From contig CM074131.1 of NCBI GenBank assembly GCA_037178625.1, positions 2,852,001 through 2,916,000 on the forward strand: DNA of 64,000 nt, in the 5' to 3' direction. A program made the position numbers and the translations under genes. The notes beneath the pieces are model-generated. The model did not search any database, was not told the origin of the DNA, and was given only the letters and a program-made list of their open reading frames with translations. Each line of letters opens with the position of its first letter. Position 1 is the first letter of the stretch. This stretch comes from Skeletonema tropicum. Lineage: Eukaryota; Bacillariophyta; Thalassiosirophyceae; Thalassiosirales; Thalassiosiraceae. Shown here in pieces: positions 30,283 through 40,800 of this stretch.

Positions 30283-31890
30283 TTAACTATCGAAATCAAA
30301 ATCCTCTGCATCTTGCATTTGTGCATTTAGCTGGGCACCATCCTCTTCCATTGCATCATCTGAATCTTCATCATCACTTCCCTCTTTTGTCAGGTAGTTA
30401 ATCATCTTGTCAGCATTTGCCGCATCCCGCTGAACTGAATTCATCTGAACAAAGTCCATTTCATCTACATCATCGAGTTCTTGCATTAATTCATTGTCGT
30501 GATCCGCAAGTATCTTGGTAATGTCAAACTTTTCCGAGAATGAATTCAAAATCTTAGCCTCACCAACACTGGCGGTTGCAGCAACCTTCTCATTAGGAGG
30601 GACCGAGTAGTACGGAATCTTGCCCTTATTCCAATCTTTTATTACCAGCCGAGCAGCCATGACCTTATCTGGGATACCACCCTTTAGCACTCTTCCCTTG
30701 CTCCTAGCCACCATTGCCAAGAATGTCATGGTTCCCTCAGGACCAGTTGGAAACGCTGGTACATTGTATGTCATCATCAAGCTTTCCATTGAACACCTTC
30801 CAATCAATTCTTGAATTGCAGGGATAGGATCATCAATCGAATCTGGATCTATACCATTCCTAAGAACAGCACCTGCTCCAGCCTTGGTATCATCATCATC
30901 AAAGACAACACCAGGAGAATCTATGAGTCGAATGTTCTTATCCAAAACAACTTCTTGCAGGGAGGTAGTAAATCCAGGCCTTGGGCTGACACCCACAGCA
31001 CGAGCTCGCTTCAAACTGTTCAATATTGATGATTTGCCAACATTGGGATAACCAATAATACCAACTGAAATGCATGTCTTGCTCTTCTTTGCCTCACCAT
31101 TGGACCGAGCATAATTCTTGAGTAATTGGAGCAATCCTTCCACACCCACCGCTGAACTGCTACTCAAGGCACTCTCACCCTTGGCCTGTCCAACTCCACT
31201 ATTTTTCCCTCCTTCATTGGACCTTGACTGGGTTGTCCCAGCCTTCAGCGCTACTGTTGGATGAGATCTCCTCAAGAAAGTCAACCATTCCGACACATTC
31301 TTCTTTGGAATCAAGTCAATTTTATTCATAACCAATACCATTCGTTTATCATAATGGGAGAGAATACCTGCTTCAATGGCAGGATGGATACGTGTCCCAA
31401 GAGGATCACGACTATCAATCACTTGAAGAATAACATCCGACGACTCAATCACTTGCTTCAAGGAGCGTAGGTAGGCACGACGAGATTGCTGCCCATGCGA
31501 AGTTGTCAAAGTTTTGATAGAATCATCCACATTAGTCACCATCATACCACTCTTGGCATCAAATTGTGATTGTTTCGCATTCGCTTCCGCCACCAACTCG
31601 GTCAAATTACGTGCACCACCCTTATTCGCTGCAGCTCGTCGTTCCTTCTCCTCCAACTTGCGCTGTTCCATCCGTTCATTACTCTGACGTATATTCTGCA
31701 ATAACTCCTGCTTGAATGGCCACGAGTTGGGAATACCAGGATCTTTCTTCTTATTGTGACGGACGATGCCAGCCTTGGCATCGCGTTTGGCTTGTTTGCG
31801 CTCCTTGCGGTGGCTTTCTACGACGCGACGTTGGATCTTGTATTTGTCTTTGAGAGCGACTCTCTTGGACTTTCCCTTCTTCTTTACCAT
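30283..31890 (-). CDS. GNL3: Nucleostemin/Nug1-family circularly permuted GTPase
   Basis: A single exon of 535 residues. Proteins of this family act in the nucleolus in assembly and export of the 60S ribosomal subunit. A Lys/Arg-rich N-terminus (MVKKKGKSKRVALKDKYKIQ) serves as nucleolar signal and coiled coil. The GTPase motifs come in permuted order: DSRDPLGTR, the G4 motif VMNKIDLIP, then G1 GYPNVGKSSILNSL, the G2 region RPGFTTSLQEV and G3 LIDSPGV. The C-terminus is acidic (DSDDAMEEDGAQ). GNL3 versus GNL3L cannot be separated by eye. The symbol marks the family. Confidence 0.93.
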   Translation of the reverse strand: MVKKKGKSKRVALKDKYKIQRRVVESHRKERKQAKRDAKAGIVRHNKKKDPGIPNSWPFKQELLQNIRQSNERMEQRKLEEKERRAAANKGGARNLTELVAEANAKQSQFDAKSGMMVTNVDDSIKTLTTSHGQQSRRAYLRSLKQVIESSDVILQVIDSRDPLGTRIHPAIEAGILSHYDKRMVLVMNKIDLIPKKNVSEWLTFLRRSHPTVALKAGTTQSRSNEGGKNSGVGQAKGESALSSSSAVGVEGLLQLLKNYARSNGEAKKSKTCISVGIIGYPNVGKSSILNSLKRARAVGVSPRPGFTTSLQEVVLDKNIRLIDSPGVVFDDDDTKAGAGAVLRNGIDPDSIDDPIPAIQELIGRCSMESLMMTYNVPAFPTGPEGTMTFLAMVARSKGRVLKGGIPDKVMAARLVIKDWNKGKIPYYSVPPNEKVAATASVGEAKILNSFSEKFDITKILADHDNELMQELDDVDEMDFVQMNSVQRDAANADKMINYLTKEGSDDEDSDDAMEEDGAQLNAQMQDAEDFDFDS

Positions 31891-32298
31891 GGTGTCGTCG
31901 GTGTTGTGTTGTCGTTGCTGATATGTAATTCAAAGTTTGGTTTGCTGCGAGGATGGTTGGCTGCAGCTGAAGTCAATACTACTTAAGTGAATTGTCGACC
32001 GACAGAGTTGATTATGAGGACACAACAGCAACAGTGCGGTAGTTTTGCAAAGAACAAAAGCAAGTGAAGGAAAGGGTGGATGTGAGCACAAAGCGTCTGT
32101 TTTCGTTCCCCTGCACAGAACGCTATCTGCTTGCTTGCTTTTGCTCTTGCTTTGGTTTGGCACCAACAAAAAATCCACTGGCATCGAATCCATCACCCGC
32201 CGCCTCTTGCTCTCAGTGATAAGTACCATAACCATAGCATCAACGCCCTTGTTCTACCTCTAGCTATCTACTACAAACCAATCAAATAAACATCCATC
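31891..32298. other. Divergent promoter region, nucleostemin-like / SNU13
   Basis: This gap lies between the divergent starts of two RNA-processing and ribosome-related genes, which may be co-expressed. No recognised motif and no additional coding signal. Confidence 0.4.
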
Positions 32299-32824
32299 AT
32301 GTCCGAAAAAGCCTTTCCCCTGGCAGACGCAGATCTGACCATTGCACTCCTCGATCTCGTCCAGCAAGCCACCAACTACAAGCAAACCAAAAAGGGTGCC
32401 AACGAAGCCACCAAGACACTCAACCGCGGCATCTCCGAAATCATCGTCATGGCTGCCGATGCGGAACCGATTGAAATCTTGTTGCATTTGCCTTTGCTTT
32501 GTGAGGATAAGAATGTGCCTTACGTGTTTGTTCCTAGGTGAGTGTTTTTGGTTGCATATCTGCTGCTAGAGTGATGTGCAGAGCCAGAAAGTATCAAATA
32601 TATACATCAATCACAGTTTAGATGTCAGGCTTTGTGCATTTCCTTTCCACATCAATACTTATCATTCTATGTCTCTATTCCTCATCAACAGCAAGGTTGC
32701 ACTAGGACGTGCCTGCGGAGTATCCCGCCCAGTCATCTCCTGTTCCATCACCACCAATGAAGCCTCCCAGCTCAAATCGTTGATTGATGGAATGAAGATT
32801 AAGATTGAACAATTGTTGATATAA
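32299..32824 (+). CDS. SNU13: SNU13 / 15.5K (L7Ae-family) kink-turn RNA-binding protein
   Basis: Two exons, 32299-32537 and 32692-32824, join in phase 2 to 123 residues. The 154-nt intron has GTGAGT...ACAG. SNU13 binds kink-turns in U4 snRNA and in box C/D snoRNAs. Family sequence is clear: [64 protein letters not shown] and, across the splice, [16 protein letters not shown]. The length is close to the usual 128 residues, so the gene looks complete. Confidence 0.96.
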
Positions 32825-33070
32825 GAATACTGAGTACGTGATGCAGAGATGTGTTTTCGTTTTCTCTTGTTGTGTGTAAGTAGGGTTTGGAGTGTGGTTG
32901 GGCGCATAGGTCAATAATTGCATTTTAGGTTCTGATGGAAAGTGTGAAAAGAAGGTACATATTGAGATTGTATACGCTTTTGACACGGACAAACATAGAG
33001 AGGGAAGCATTTTTCAATGACGTTGATACTCGGATATTGTCAAAATTGGTAAAATTACTTTAGAAACTTA

Positions 33071-33203
33071 TATAATCCTTCTTCAGGACATGGTATTTTG
33101 CTCTATGCCAGAGCGTGGTAGAAAAGTTTGATGATATAATATAATCCTTCTTCAGGACATGATAATTGCTCTGTGCCAGAGAATGGTAGAAAAGTGTGAT
33201 GAT
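33071..33203. repeat. Two-copy ~65-bp direct tandem repeat downstream of SNU13
   Basis: TATAATCCTTCTTCAGGACA starts copies at 33071 and about 33140. Each continues through a GCTCT-TGCCAGAG stretch and ends in TGGTAGAAAAGT-TGATGA. The copies differ at a few bases and a small indel. The TGCCAGAG part could pair with the preceding GCTCT as a short hairpin. The rest of 32825-33481 shows nothing else. Confidence 0.7.
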
Positions 33204-33481
33204 TACTCTTGGTCAGAACGTCGTGGATAAAATCATCGGAGTTAGGGAGTAAAGGAAGATCGTTCTTCCAATAACGCTGCACCAGCTGCCGTCAAAGCAA
33301 CAGGAGGCGTCAGTAACTCGGTGGATGATAATTGAAGTTCGATTTGCTGCGGATAAGGCTATAGCAAACTTGACAAGGTAGATAAGGTGTGTGGCATGAA
33401 CCTCTTGATGAGCTTGGTTGAGGTGTTGGTCACGTGTGATAAAGTTTCGAGTAATTTGGAAGAAAGTCGGAGTTGGACAAG

Positions 33482-34948
33482 TCAGTGTGAGTTGCAAGGG
33501 ATATTGTCGAACATGAGAAGCATCTTCTTCACAGCATAACTCCTCTCCAACTGGTCAACTCCAGCTCCAAACAAGGCATAAGAATCACGAGCCAAAAAAG
33601 GACCGACACGATTCCAAATACCAGGAAAGAGCTGGCAGATGTGAAGAATGTCATCCTGAGCGTTGAACTGCATTTGACCAGGGGCGACGTCGGAGGTACG
33701 TTTCCACGCATCAGCCTGCAGCACGGCAAATGTGAGAGCCACAAGATGCTCCAAATGAGCCTTGCGAACAAGTTCAGGAATCAACTTCTCACTCTCCCTC
33801 CACCAACCCACATCCGAAGCTTCAGTGGCCAACTTGATGATGCGCTGACGCATCAAAGTGCTTTTACTCTCAACAGTGGGGAAATCAGGAGGAGATTCAA
33901 GAAGTGCAGTGATTTCATCCAACGCTAGTTCATTGGGTTGAACTTGAAGGCGCAAGTGCATGAGGGCACGGCTCCTCATCTGTTGCTCGTTAGGGACAGC
34001 AGAATTGTCCTCAACAATATCAACAATGTCAGGAATCATGTGATCCTCTTCGAGCTTAATATCGAGGATTTCATCAACAAGACCATCTGCAAGACCGAGA
34101 GCAAAAGAATCTTCTGCAATACTCTTTGGGTCATCCTCCCAGGCAAGTAGGCTGGCCACCGATACATTGAGGGACTTCATGGAAGGAGAGGGAGACACAA
34201 CCGAAGGAAATGAGGAGAATGAATCACGCCCTTCTTCAGACTTGGCATCAGCTTTCGCCTCCCCTTTGCTGGCGATATCACTCTTAATAGGGCTCTCCAA
34301 CTGCATGAGCTGTGCACACAGTTCAGCTTCCACCCCAGCGTAATCAACCTGAGTGGGTGGGATGTCACATTCCATGTCACCCAGGTTAGAACTATTGTCG
34401 GTGGAGCTTAGTTCTGCACACAACTTGGGCTCTTTGGGTGTATCGCTTTTGGTGAAGAATTTCTTGAGTTGTGCACTCAACTTCGGCTTCTTGGGAGTTG
34501 CCTTGGATAGTTGCTTAGCTTTTGCAAGCACCGGCTTCGGGGCAACTGTGGCAACGCTCTCGATAGATGTCTTGGATGCCCTCCTCACCTTTACGGGCGT
34601 GGGCGCCGCAGACTTTGTTGCGACAGCCGATCTGGATGATCTGGATGGGCGTCTCGCACTCCTCGTCGCGGGCTTCGAAGCAGGAGCGGCGGCGGCGGCG
34701 GCCTTCTTCTTCTTCTGTCCACAATCGCTCTTTCCCATTCTAGCTGCATGCTGCCGGAGGAGCTCTTCACACTCTTCCTTACGATGGATGGAAAACTTTT
34801 GGGCGTGGCTCTTGATCTGATCTTTGCGGCGGGTTGGGATGCATGTGGAAATGTCGACCCATTTACCCCAGCCGAATTGGATGACACCTTCCTCGAACTG
34901 TTGGCGTTCGAGTTCAGTCCATGTTCCTGACCCTGAAGATGATGGCAT
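33482..34948 (-). CDS. SHAQKYF-type 1R-MYB transcription factor
   Basis: A single exon of 488 residues. The N-terminus (residues ~8-60) is one SANT/Myb repeat: GTWTELERQQFEEGVIQFGW, GKWVDISTCIPTRRKDQIKS and the class signature SHAQKFSIHRKEE. Such proteins bind I-box or evening-element-like DNA in plants and are expanded in stramenopiles. Next comes a basic Ala/Ser/Arg/Lys region (KKKKAAAAAAP; ARRPSRSSRS) likely to carry the nuclear signal. A segment with repeated short motifs (KLSAQLKKFFTK, KLCAELSS, AELCAQLMQLE) follows. The C-terminal ~150 residues are helical and unrecognised. Target genes are unknown. Confidence 0.9.
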   Translation of the reverse strand: MPSSSGSGTWTELERQQFEEGVIQFGWGKWVDISTCIPTRRKDQIKSHAQKFSIHRKEECEELLRQHAARMGKSDCGQKKKKAAAAAAPASKPATRSARRPSRSSRSAVATKSAAPTPVKVRRASKTSIESVATVAPKPVLAKAKQLSKATPKKPKLSAQLKKFFTKSDTPKEPKLCAELSSTDNSSNLGDMECDIPPTQVDYAGVEAELCAQLMQLESPIKSDIASKGEAKADAKSEEGRDSFSSFPSVVSPSPSMKSLNVSVASLLAWEDDPKSIAEDSFALGLADGLVDEILDIKLEEDHMIPDIVDIVEDNSAVPNEQQMRSRALMHLRLQVQPNELALDEITALLESPPDFPTVESKSTLMRQRIIKLATEASDVGWWRESEKLIPELVRKAHLEHLVALTFAVLQADAWKRTSDVAPGQMQFNAQDDILHICQLFPGIWNRVGPFLARDSYALFGAGVDQLERSYAVKKMLLMFDNIPCNSH

Positions 34949-34999
34949 CGTGGAAGAGCTTGACTGAGAGCCTTACGTGAGGAGTGTTTCAGTTGTGTT

Positions 35000-35712
35000 G
35001 TTATGTTATAATGTGGAGTGGCGAACCGCAATCTGTGCAGAACGAAAATGACCGCCGATGCTGGGTCTGTGTGCGTGTCCATATCTTTTCGCACAGCTGA
35101 GCCAGATGGCCGACGACATTTACTGTGATTCACGGTTCCTTTACAGATGTTTTCCTCTTCTGTGGATGGATGAGAAGGTCCCCGTGTAACATGTCACCGG
35201 CTGTGTCGCAGCAAGCTTCCCTACCGACGCAAACAAGAATGAAGTGGTACTCCTCTACGAACTCTTTATGTGTGTGTTTTGCATAACCTCTCACAGGTGA
35301 AGCTTTGTTTGCAAGTGACGGAAGGCCAGATTGCGGAATGACTTGAGGAAGCAATTCAAAATTATTCAAATAAATCGTGAGGTTCCTTGCGGACAGAGAA
35401 GGTGTTTCGTTGAAGCGCTACGCTAATGACTCTGTTGTCGTAATGAGATGACGCACCGAGATAAAACGGGACTCTTTTACAGTCGAACCGAACCCAAGAA
35501 CTTGGCTGGTTTATTACCATACCCCTGCGAGGAACCGCATCACAATTTGAATGTCGCCGACCATCTGGCTCACTCGATCGGCGCTGGAATGAGACGGAAG
35601 GCGGCCTTCTGGCTCAGCGAAACATGTGGGAAGTTGAACACGCACACAGGCCCATCGGCGGTCATTTTCGTTCTCTGCACGCATAATATCTATTTAACAT
35701 CCCACTCCACAC
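35000..35712. repeat. Inverted duplication of the Myb-gene upstream region
   Basis: The stretch 35000-35114 (upstream of the Myb start) returns in reverse orientation at about 35553-35712. AACGAAAATGACCGCCGATG at 35041-35060 is the exact reverse complement of 35653-35672. CATCTGGCTCA and ACACGCACACAG are also shared in order. The second arm has an insertion of about 40 bp. The 35115-35552 spacer and 35713-35984 contain no convincing gene; an 80-codon minus-strand frame near 35130-35369 has no recognised relatives. Confidence 0.65.
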
Positions 35713-35984
35713 CAAAACAGGAACACAAGTTAGATGAAGCCAGCCGAAATCTGCTGCAAGTACTCCCCTTGTATCTAAGCCTAGGGCCAAAAAGATCTTA
35801 CACACAAGGGGCACAGTGTACAGTGCGAGTGTGCGTGAGCGTGAGTGAAATCCAGTGACAGTGAGTGAAGCTCAGATGGACATGTGAACGATTGTCTCTT
35901 TAGAGAGCGAGATATCAAATATCTACAATGTTATCTACATGAAAAGTGTCTCTTCTAGCTTTTACATGCTTTCACCAGTGTGAT

Positions 35985-37649
35985 TTAAGCACCATACTGC
36001 TGCTGTCTGCCACTCAACATTCGTCCGATACCATAGGATATGGCCATCCCAAGCACTGATCCAGCTGCATTCCACGCAAAATCAACAACTCGTGCCTTGA
36101 GTCTCTCTCTTTGCAATTGTCGATATTGAGCTTCCAATCGATCGTCGTGATTTTTCTTTGCCTTCAAGGTTGTTTCGGCTACAAGTTGTGCTGGCGATAG
36201 CTTCTGATTCGTAGCAACAATTGGATTGATTGCGCAACTATTTTCATCGGTCGAGATGTAATGAAAATGATGACGAACCACGTATTCAATCGTTGCGTAC
36301 TCCAAAGCATCAGTTCTATTTCGATCGCCATTCATACCAGCACTTGACAAGGCAATTCCATGGGCTGCAGTCACCTCAGATACGTGATATCCATCTGGTA
36401 GTTCGGATGCTCCGTATTGCTTACAACCATTATTCCTCACAGCTACGTCGTTGTCGTCAAGGTCGATATCGCTCCCACCACGAGATAAAATGAAGACCTT
36501 TTCATACCTCGTAGCCAGCTCATTCCCAATGACTAAATGCACATTATTCTTCTCCATGGCAATCACACTCTTTTGTCGCAATATGGTCGCATCGGTCTCA
36601 AGCTTGAACCCAACAACAAATGCATTTGGACACCACACTTTTCGTAGAGTAGGAACAATTTTGGGTACCGGATACAAAGTCAATGTGAGCGTGTTGTCAG
36701 ATTGTACTTGCATGTTGCTATCCCCTGAATTACTCTCTTCTTCGGATACAAAAGAGACGTTGGAAGATGATGATGCCTGTGATTTGATTCCATAATCGCG
36801 GCTTTGAATTTTGTGCACTGCTTGTTTCTCTCGAGGTATATAGAAATCACTCACGGCTGCTGCAAGGTAGACAAGTCCCAGTGGGCCAGCAATACTGATT
36901 GCCTCAGAACACAATTGCAATTTTTGTAGGTAGTCATCCACAGCCTCAAAGTTGATGGTGAGCAGTAACCCTTGTTGATGAATGTGTTTGTAAGTGCGTA
37001 TGGTTGCCTGAAGTGTTGTAGAGTTGACGAGACGATGATTAAGTGATAGCTCGCCTCGACGACGCCGGTTGGAAGTTGTAGTTTGCGTTGAAGATTTTTG
37101 ATCACATTTAGAATATAGCCAAGGATCTGGACATTCATTAGAGTCATCGTTGCCTTCTTCTTCTTCTTTCTCATTATTCATCGAATAATCGTCGGCATCC
37201 AAACCTAAACCCCCATCACTAGTAAGACCAACATCAAATAATTTTCCAAACGTGTCTAACGTCAGCCCCTCCTTTCCACAACCCAAAGCATCATTCAATA
37301 ATCTCCCAAACGGAGAGACACTCCCCGTTCTTTTGAGGTGAATCACAGCATATCCCTTCGATAGAAATTGCTCAACTGCGTGGGCACCGCGTGTGCCGGT
37401 GGAGAAGTTATCTAGGAAGCGAACGCAATTGCGTTCGAGTGGTGCGGATGTTCCACCGGATGTTACAAGGGCTATGGGGGTATGGTGAGCTGTGTGGCGG
37501 GTGATGAAGTTGGTTAACTGAGACTTCTTGTGGATGTCCATCGCTGCCATGGTTGTTAGCATTTTTTTGATTTTGTGGAGCGAGGAGCGAGAGGCGAGAG
37601 ATGGATCCAGCGGGGCACGTAAATGAAAAGTGAAGAGGCACGTAACCAA
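35985..37649 (-). CDS. PPCS: Phosphopantothenate-cysteine ligase (PPC synthetase)
   Basis: A single exon of up to 554 residues. A start at ATG 37562 (MLTTMAAMDIHKK) is also likely, because the first 29 residues lie over probable leader. The enzyme joins cysteine to 4'-phosphopantothenate, the second step of CoA synthesis. Signature blocks: ALVTSGGTSAPLERNCVRFL, DNFSTGTRGAHAVEQFLSKG, LVYLAAAVSDFYIPREKQAV, HKIQSRD, VPKIVPTLRKVWCPNAFVVG, FKLETDATIL and VIGNELATRY. It is a separate CoaB-type protein without a decarboxylase domain, as in other eukaryotes. Odd points are Ser- and acid-rich insertions and a C-terminal extension (RLKARVVDFAWNAAGSVLGM onward) with a weak hydrophobic segment that could tether it to a membrane. 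Confidence 0.93.
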   Translation of the reverse strand: MVTCLFTFHLRAPLDPSLASRSSLHKIKKMLTTMAAMDIHKKSQLTNFITRHTAHHTPIALVTSGGTSAPLERNCVRFLDNFSTGTRGAHAVEQFLSKGYAVIHLKRTGSVSPFGRLLNDALGCGKEGLTLDTFGKLFDVGLTSDGGLGLDADDYSMNNEKEEEEGNDDSNECPDPWLYSKCDQKSSTQTTTSNRRRRGELSLNHRLVNSTTLQATIRTYKHIHQQGLLLTINFEAVDDYLQKLQLCSEAISIAGPLGLVYLAAAVSDFYIPREKQAVHKIQSRDYGIKSQASSSSNVSFVSEEESNSGDSNMQVQSDNTLTLTLYPVPKIVPTLRKVWCPNAFVVGFKLETDATILRQKSVIAMEKNNVHLVIGNELATRYEKVFILSRGGSDIDLDDNDVAVRNNGCKQYGASELPDGYHVSEVTAAHGIALSSAGMNGDRNRTDALEYATIEYVVRHHFHYISTDENSCAINPIVATNQKLSPAQLVAETTLKAKKNHDDRLEAQYRQLQRERLKARVVDFAWNAAGSVLGMAISYGIGRMLSGRQQQYGA

Positions 37650-37862
37650 GCGCTACGATTCAGCCACACTGGGTGTGTGTCATGCTATTGTTGAGTACCA
37701 AGTACCAAGGCTCCATATGCCAATATATTGAGAATAGAGAGCTTAACTTCTCGCCTTACAATACTTATGTGAAAGAAGATTCTTTTATGAATGCTACATA
37801 CATTCCATTTATGCAATGCAATATGGGTATGGACGTCCACAACTCCAACTCTCATCTCACCC

Positions 37863-40800
37863 TTAAGGACCACCTAAGAATGCAATCGCACGAATGATAA
37901 GGAATATAATCTTGCCTCCAAATACACCATCAACCAGAGCCATGGCAAGAATGCTTCGTCTCCACAAGCGCCAGGGGAATAAGCGACGCCGTATTACCGG
38001 TGGCGGTGGTGGTGGTGGCAGTATAAGTGGCTTGGGAGCGAAGAATTTGGTAGCGAGAGGGGAAAGTTGGCCAATCGCTGTGGTGACGACCAACCCAGCT
38101 GCGGCAGAGTATGCCTGTCGTAGGAACACGGCATGACGTGTTGGATTGTTGTACTTCATGTCAACATCAGTGCTTGCCTGTTCCACCGCTTTCAATTCTT
38201 TCTTCACCAAACGTAAGCGACTTTCACACCCTCCCAATTCCTCATCCGTCGTCTTCTTCTTGGCAGATTCCTCAGCCAGCACCTTACTCAATTCTTTCTC
38301 TTGTGCCCCGCAACGCTGGAACTCAGACATATCATTCAAATACTTCGCTTCGATGCGTTCAATCGTTGCCTCAAGTTCTTTCGCAGATGCATCAATTCCT
38401 TCGCTACGATTCACCAAATTCCTCATTGATTTTTCCGCATCGCCAACCTTTTCCCTCAACTCATCTCTCTGCTCGTTCAACCTTGCAATAGTCTTAGTGT
38501 TGACATTCGATTTCCTTTCCGCCTCTCCGAACGCAGCTATTCTATCTGCCACTTCCACCCTCCGCTGGAGCTCGTAGGGAACAATTCGTGCCAACACTCC
38601 AACACAACAAATATTTGCTCCTACAAACAAAAATCTCATCAATTTCATTGATTTGAGAGACGCCGCTTGCTCTGATTGGAGTGATTCCATATCTTTCGTC
38701 AGAGAGTCCTTTTCTTTTTCAAGTTCTTGAGTTAGAGCAGCCAGTCTCGATTCTTTTGACTGGATAAGTGACTTTATCTTTGACTGAATGTGTGACTCGA
38801 TATCGTCGGCATCCAACCACCCATTGCTATCATTTTCTTCCGGCGTCGCTTTCACGTTGGCACTTAGTTCAGAACGTTCAGAACTGGGCAATAGACCACC
38901 ACTATCACTGCCACTGGCAACATCCGCCTCCTCTTCCTTGTTTCCTCTTTTGTACAACCTATCAGCATCCGGATCCGGTCCAAATGCACGCATGAATTCA
39001 AAAGTGCGTTCCTTCATACGATTCTCGGTCTGTGCTTTCATGACATGTTCGTCCACTTCCAAAGCTTTCAATGATTGCATCCCAGCAACAATTAGTTGGT
39101 AACATTGAACAAACTCAGTAAAATAGATTCCATGCCTTTCCGCATCATCCTCATTCTCATCGGACGGTTTCGCTGCCCGATAATGTTCCTCGGTCTCAAC
39201 CAATGATGTTAACAACATGATCAATTGCGCATCAAACGATATAACATACGGTTTCATCCCTCCAGTGTGGACACTAATGCCAGAAGACGAGTTGGAGCTA
39301 TTGAAATTCGAATCATCATTAATCAATGCGGGAAGAGATCGATTCCAAGATATACCGATGCGCAAAAGATACTGTCTAATTTGACCCCACGTAAGCATTT
39401 CTTCGTGGACTGTTTCTATTTGAGATGCCAAGATCTCACTCCTGATCCGACCGAAGCGTTGCACATGGATAAAGACAAACCTCAAATACTCGAAGGTGGA
39501 ATCATGCTCACAATTTTGATGACGGATCATCTCTCCATATTTAGAATGGCAGTCATAGGGTTTTGCATCATCAAGTTGTGGATCTGCGGGGCTTGGAGTA
39601 GGTGGTGGAGTAGGTTCTAGAGGTGGTTCTAAAACATAGGGTTCTGGAGGAGGAGTTGGATCAACAACGGGTTTTCGAAGAGGTCTTCTCTCATCGGTAC
39701 GACGTGGATCAACAACGGGTTTTCGAAGAGGTCTTCTCTCATCGGTACGACGTACCTCAAAGAAGGGATCTGATTTCAGCAATGGTCCCTCTACATTTCT
39801 GAGGCCCACTCCCTGCATAGAAAAGACCAACTTCTTGCCTTGTGACGTATCACCGCTGACGCTGCCGTCAAGAATTTTAAATTCGTCCAACAAAATAGCC
39901 TTCTTGGCAGCTGTAAACCTCTCCTCCTCGGCCTTGATCTTCGCCTCTTCTTTTGCCTTCCTCTTCGCCTCTTCCTCTGCTTTCTGTTTGGCTGCTAAAG
40001 CCGCTGCCGATGCAATTCTCTCCTGCTCGGTCTTGATCTTCGCCTCTTCCTCTGCTTTCTTTGCAGCTGCAATCCTCTCTTCCTCGGCCATCCTATTCGC
40101 CTCTGCTACTGCCTCCTTTGCAGCTGCAATCCTCTCATCCTCGGCCTTCATTGCAGCTACAATTCTCTCTTCCTCGGCCTTGATCTTCGCCTCTTCGTCT
40201 GCTTTCTTTGAAGCTGCAATCCTCTCCTGCTCGGCCTTGATCTTCGCCTCTTCCTCTGCTTTCTTTGCAGCTGCAATCCTCTCTTGTTCGGCCTTCCTCT
40301 TCGCCTCATCTTCTGCCTTCTTTGCAGCTGCAATCCTCTCTTCCTCGGCCTTCTTTGCAGCAACAATTCTCTCTTCCTCGGCCTTGATCTTCGCCTCTGC
40401 TTCTGCTTTCTTTGCAGCTGCAATCCTCTCTTCCTCGGCCTTCCTCTTCGCCTCTTCCTCTGCTCTCTTTGCAGCTGCTAAAGCCGCTGCAGCAGCAATC
40501 CTCTCCTGCTCGGCCTTGATCTTCGCCTCTGCTTCTGCTTTCTTTGCAGCTGCAATCCTCTCTTGCTCGGCCTTCCTCTTCGCCTCTGCTTCTGCCTTCT
40601 TTGCAGCTGCAATCCTCTCTTCCTCGGCCTCCTTTGAAGCTACAATTCTCTTTTCCTCGGCCTTGATCTTCGCCTCATGCCTCTGCTCTCTTTGCAGCTG
40701 CAATCCTCTCTTCCTCGGCCTTCCTATTCGCCTCTTCCTCTGCTCTCTTTGCAGCTGCTAACGCAGCTGCCGCTGCAATCCTCTCCTGCTCGGCCTTGAT

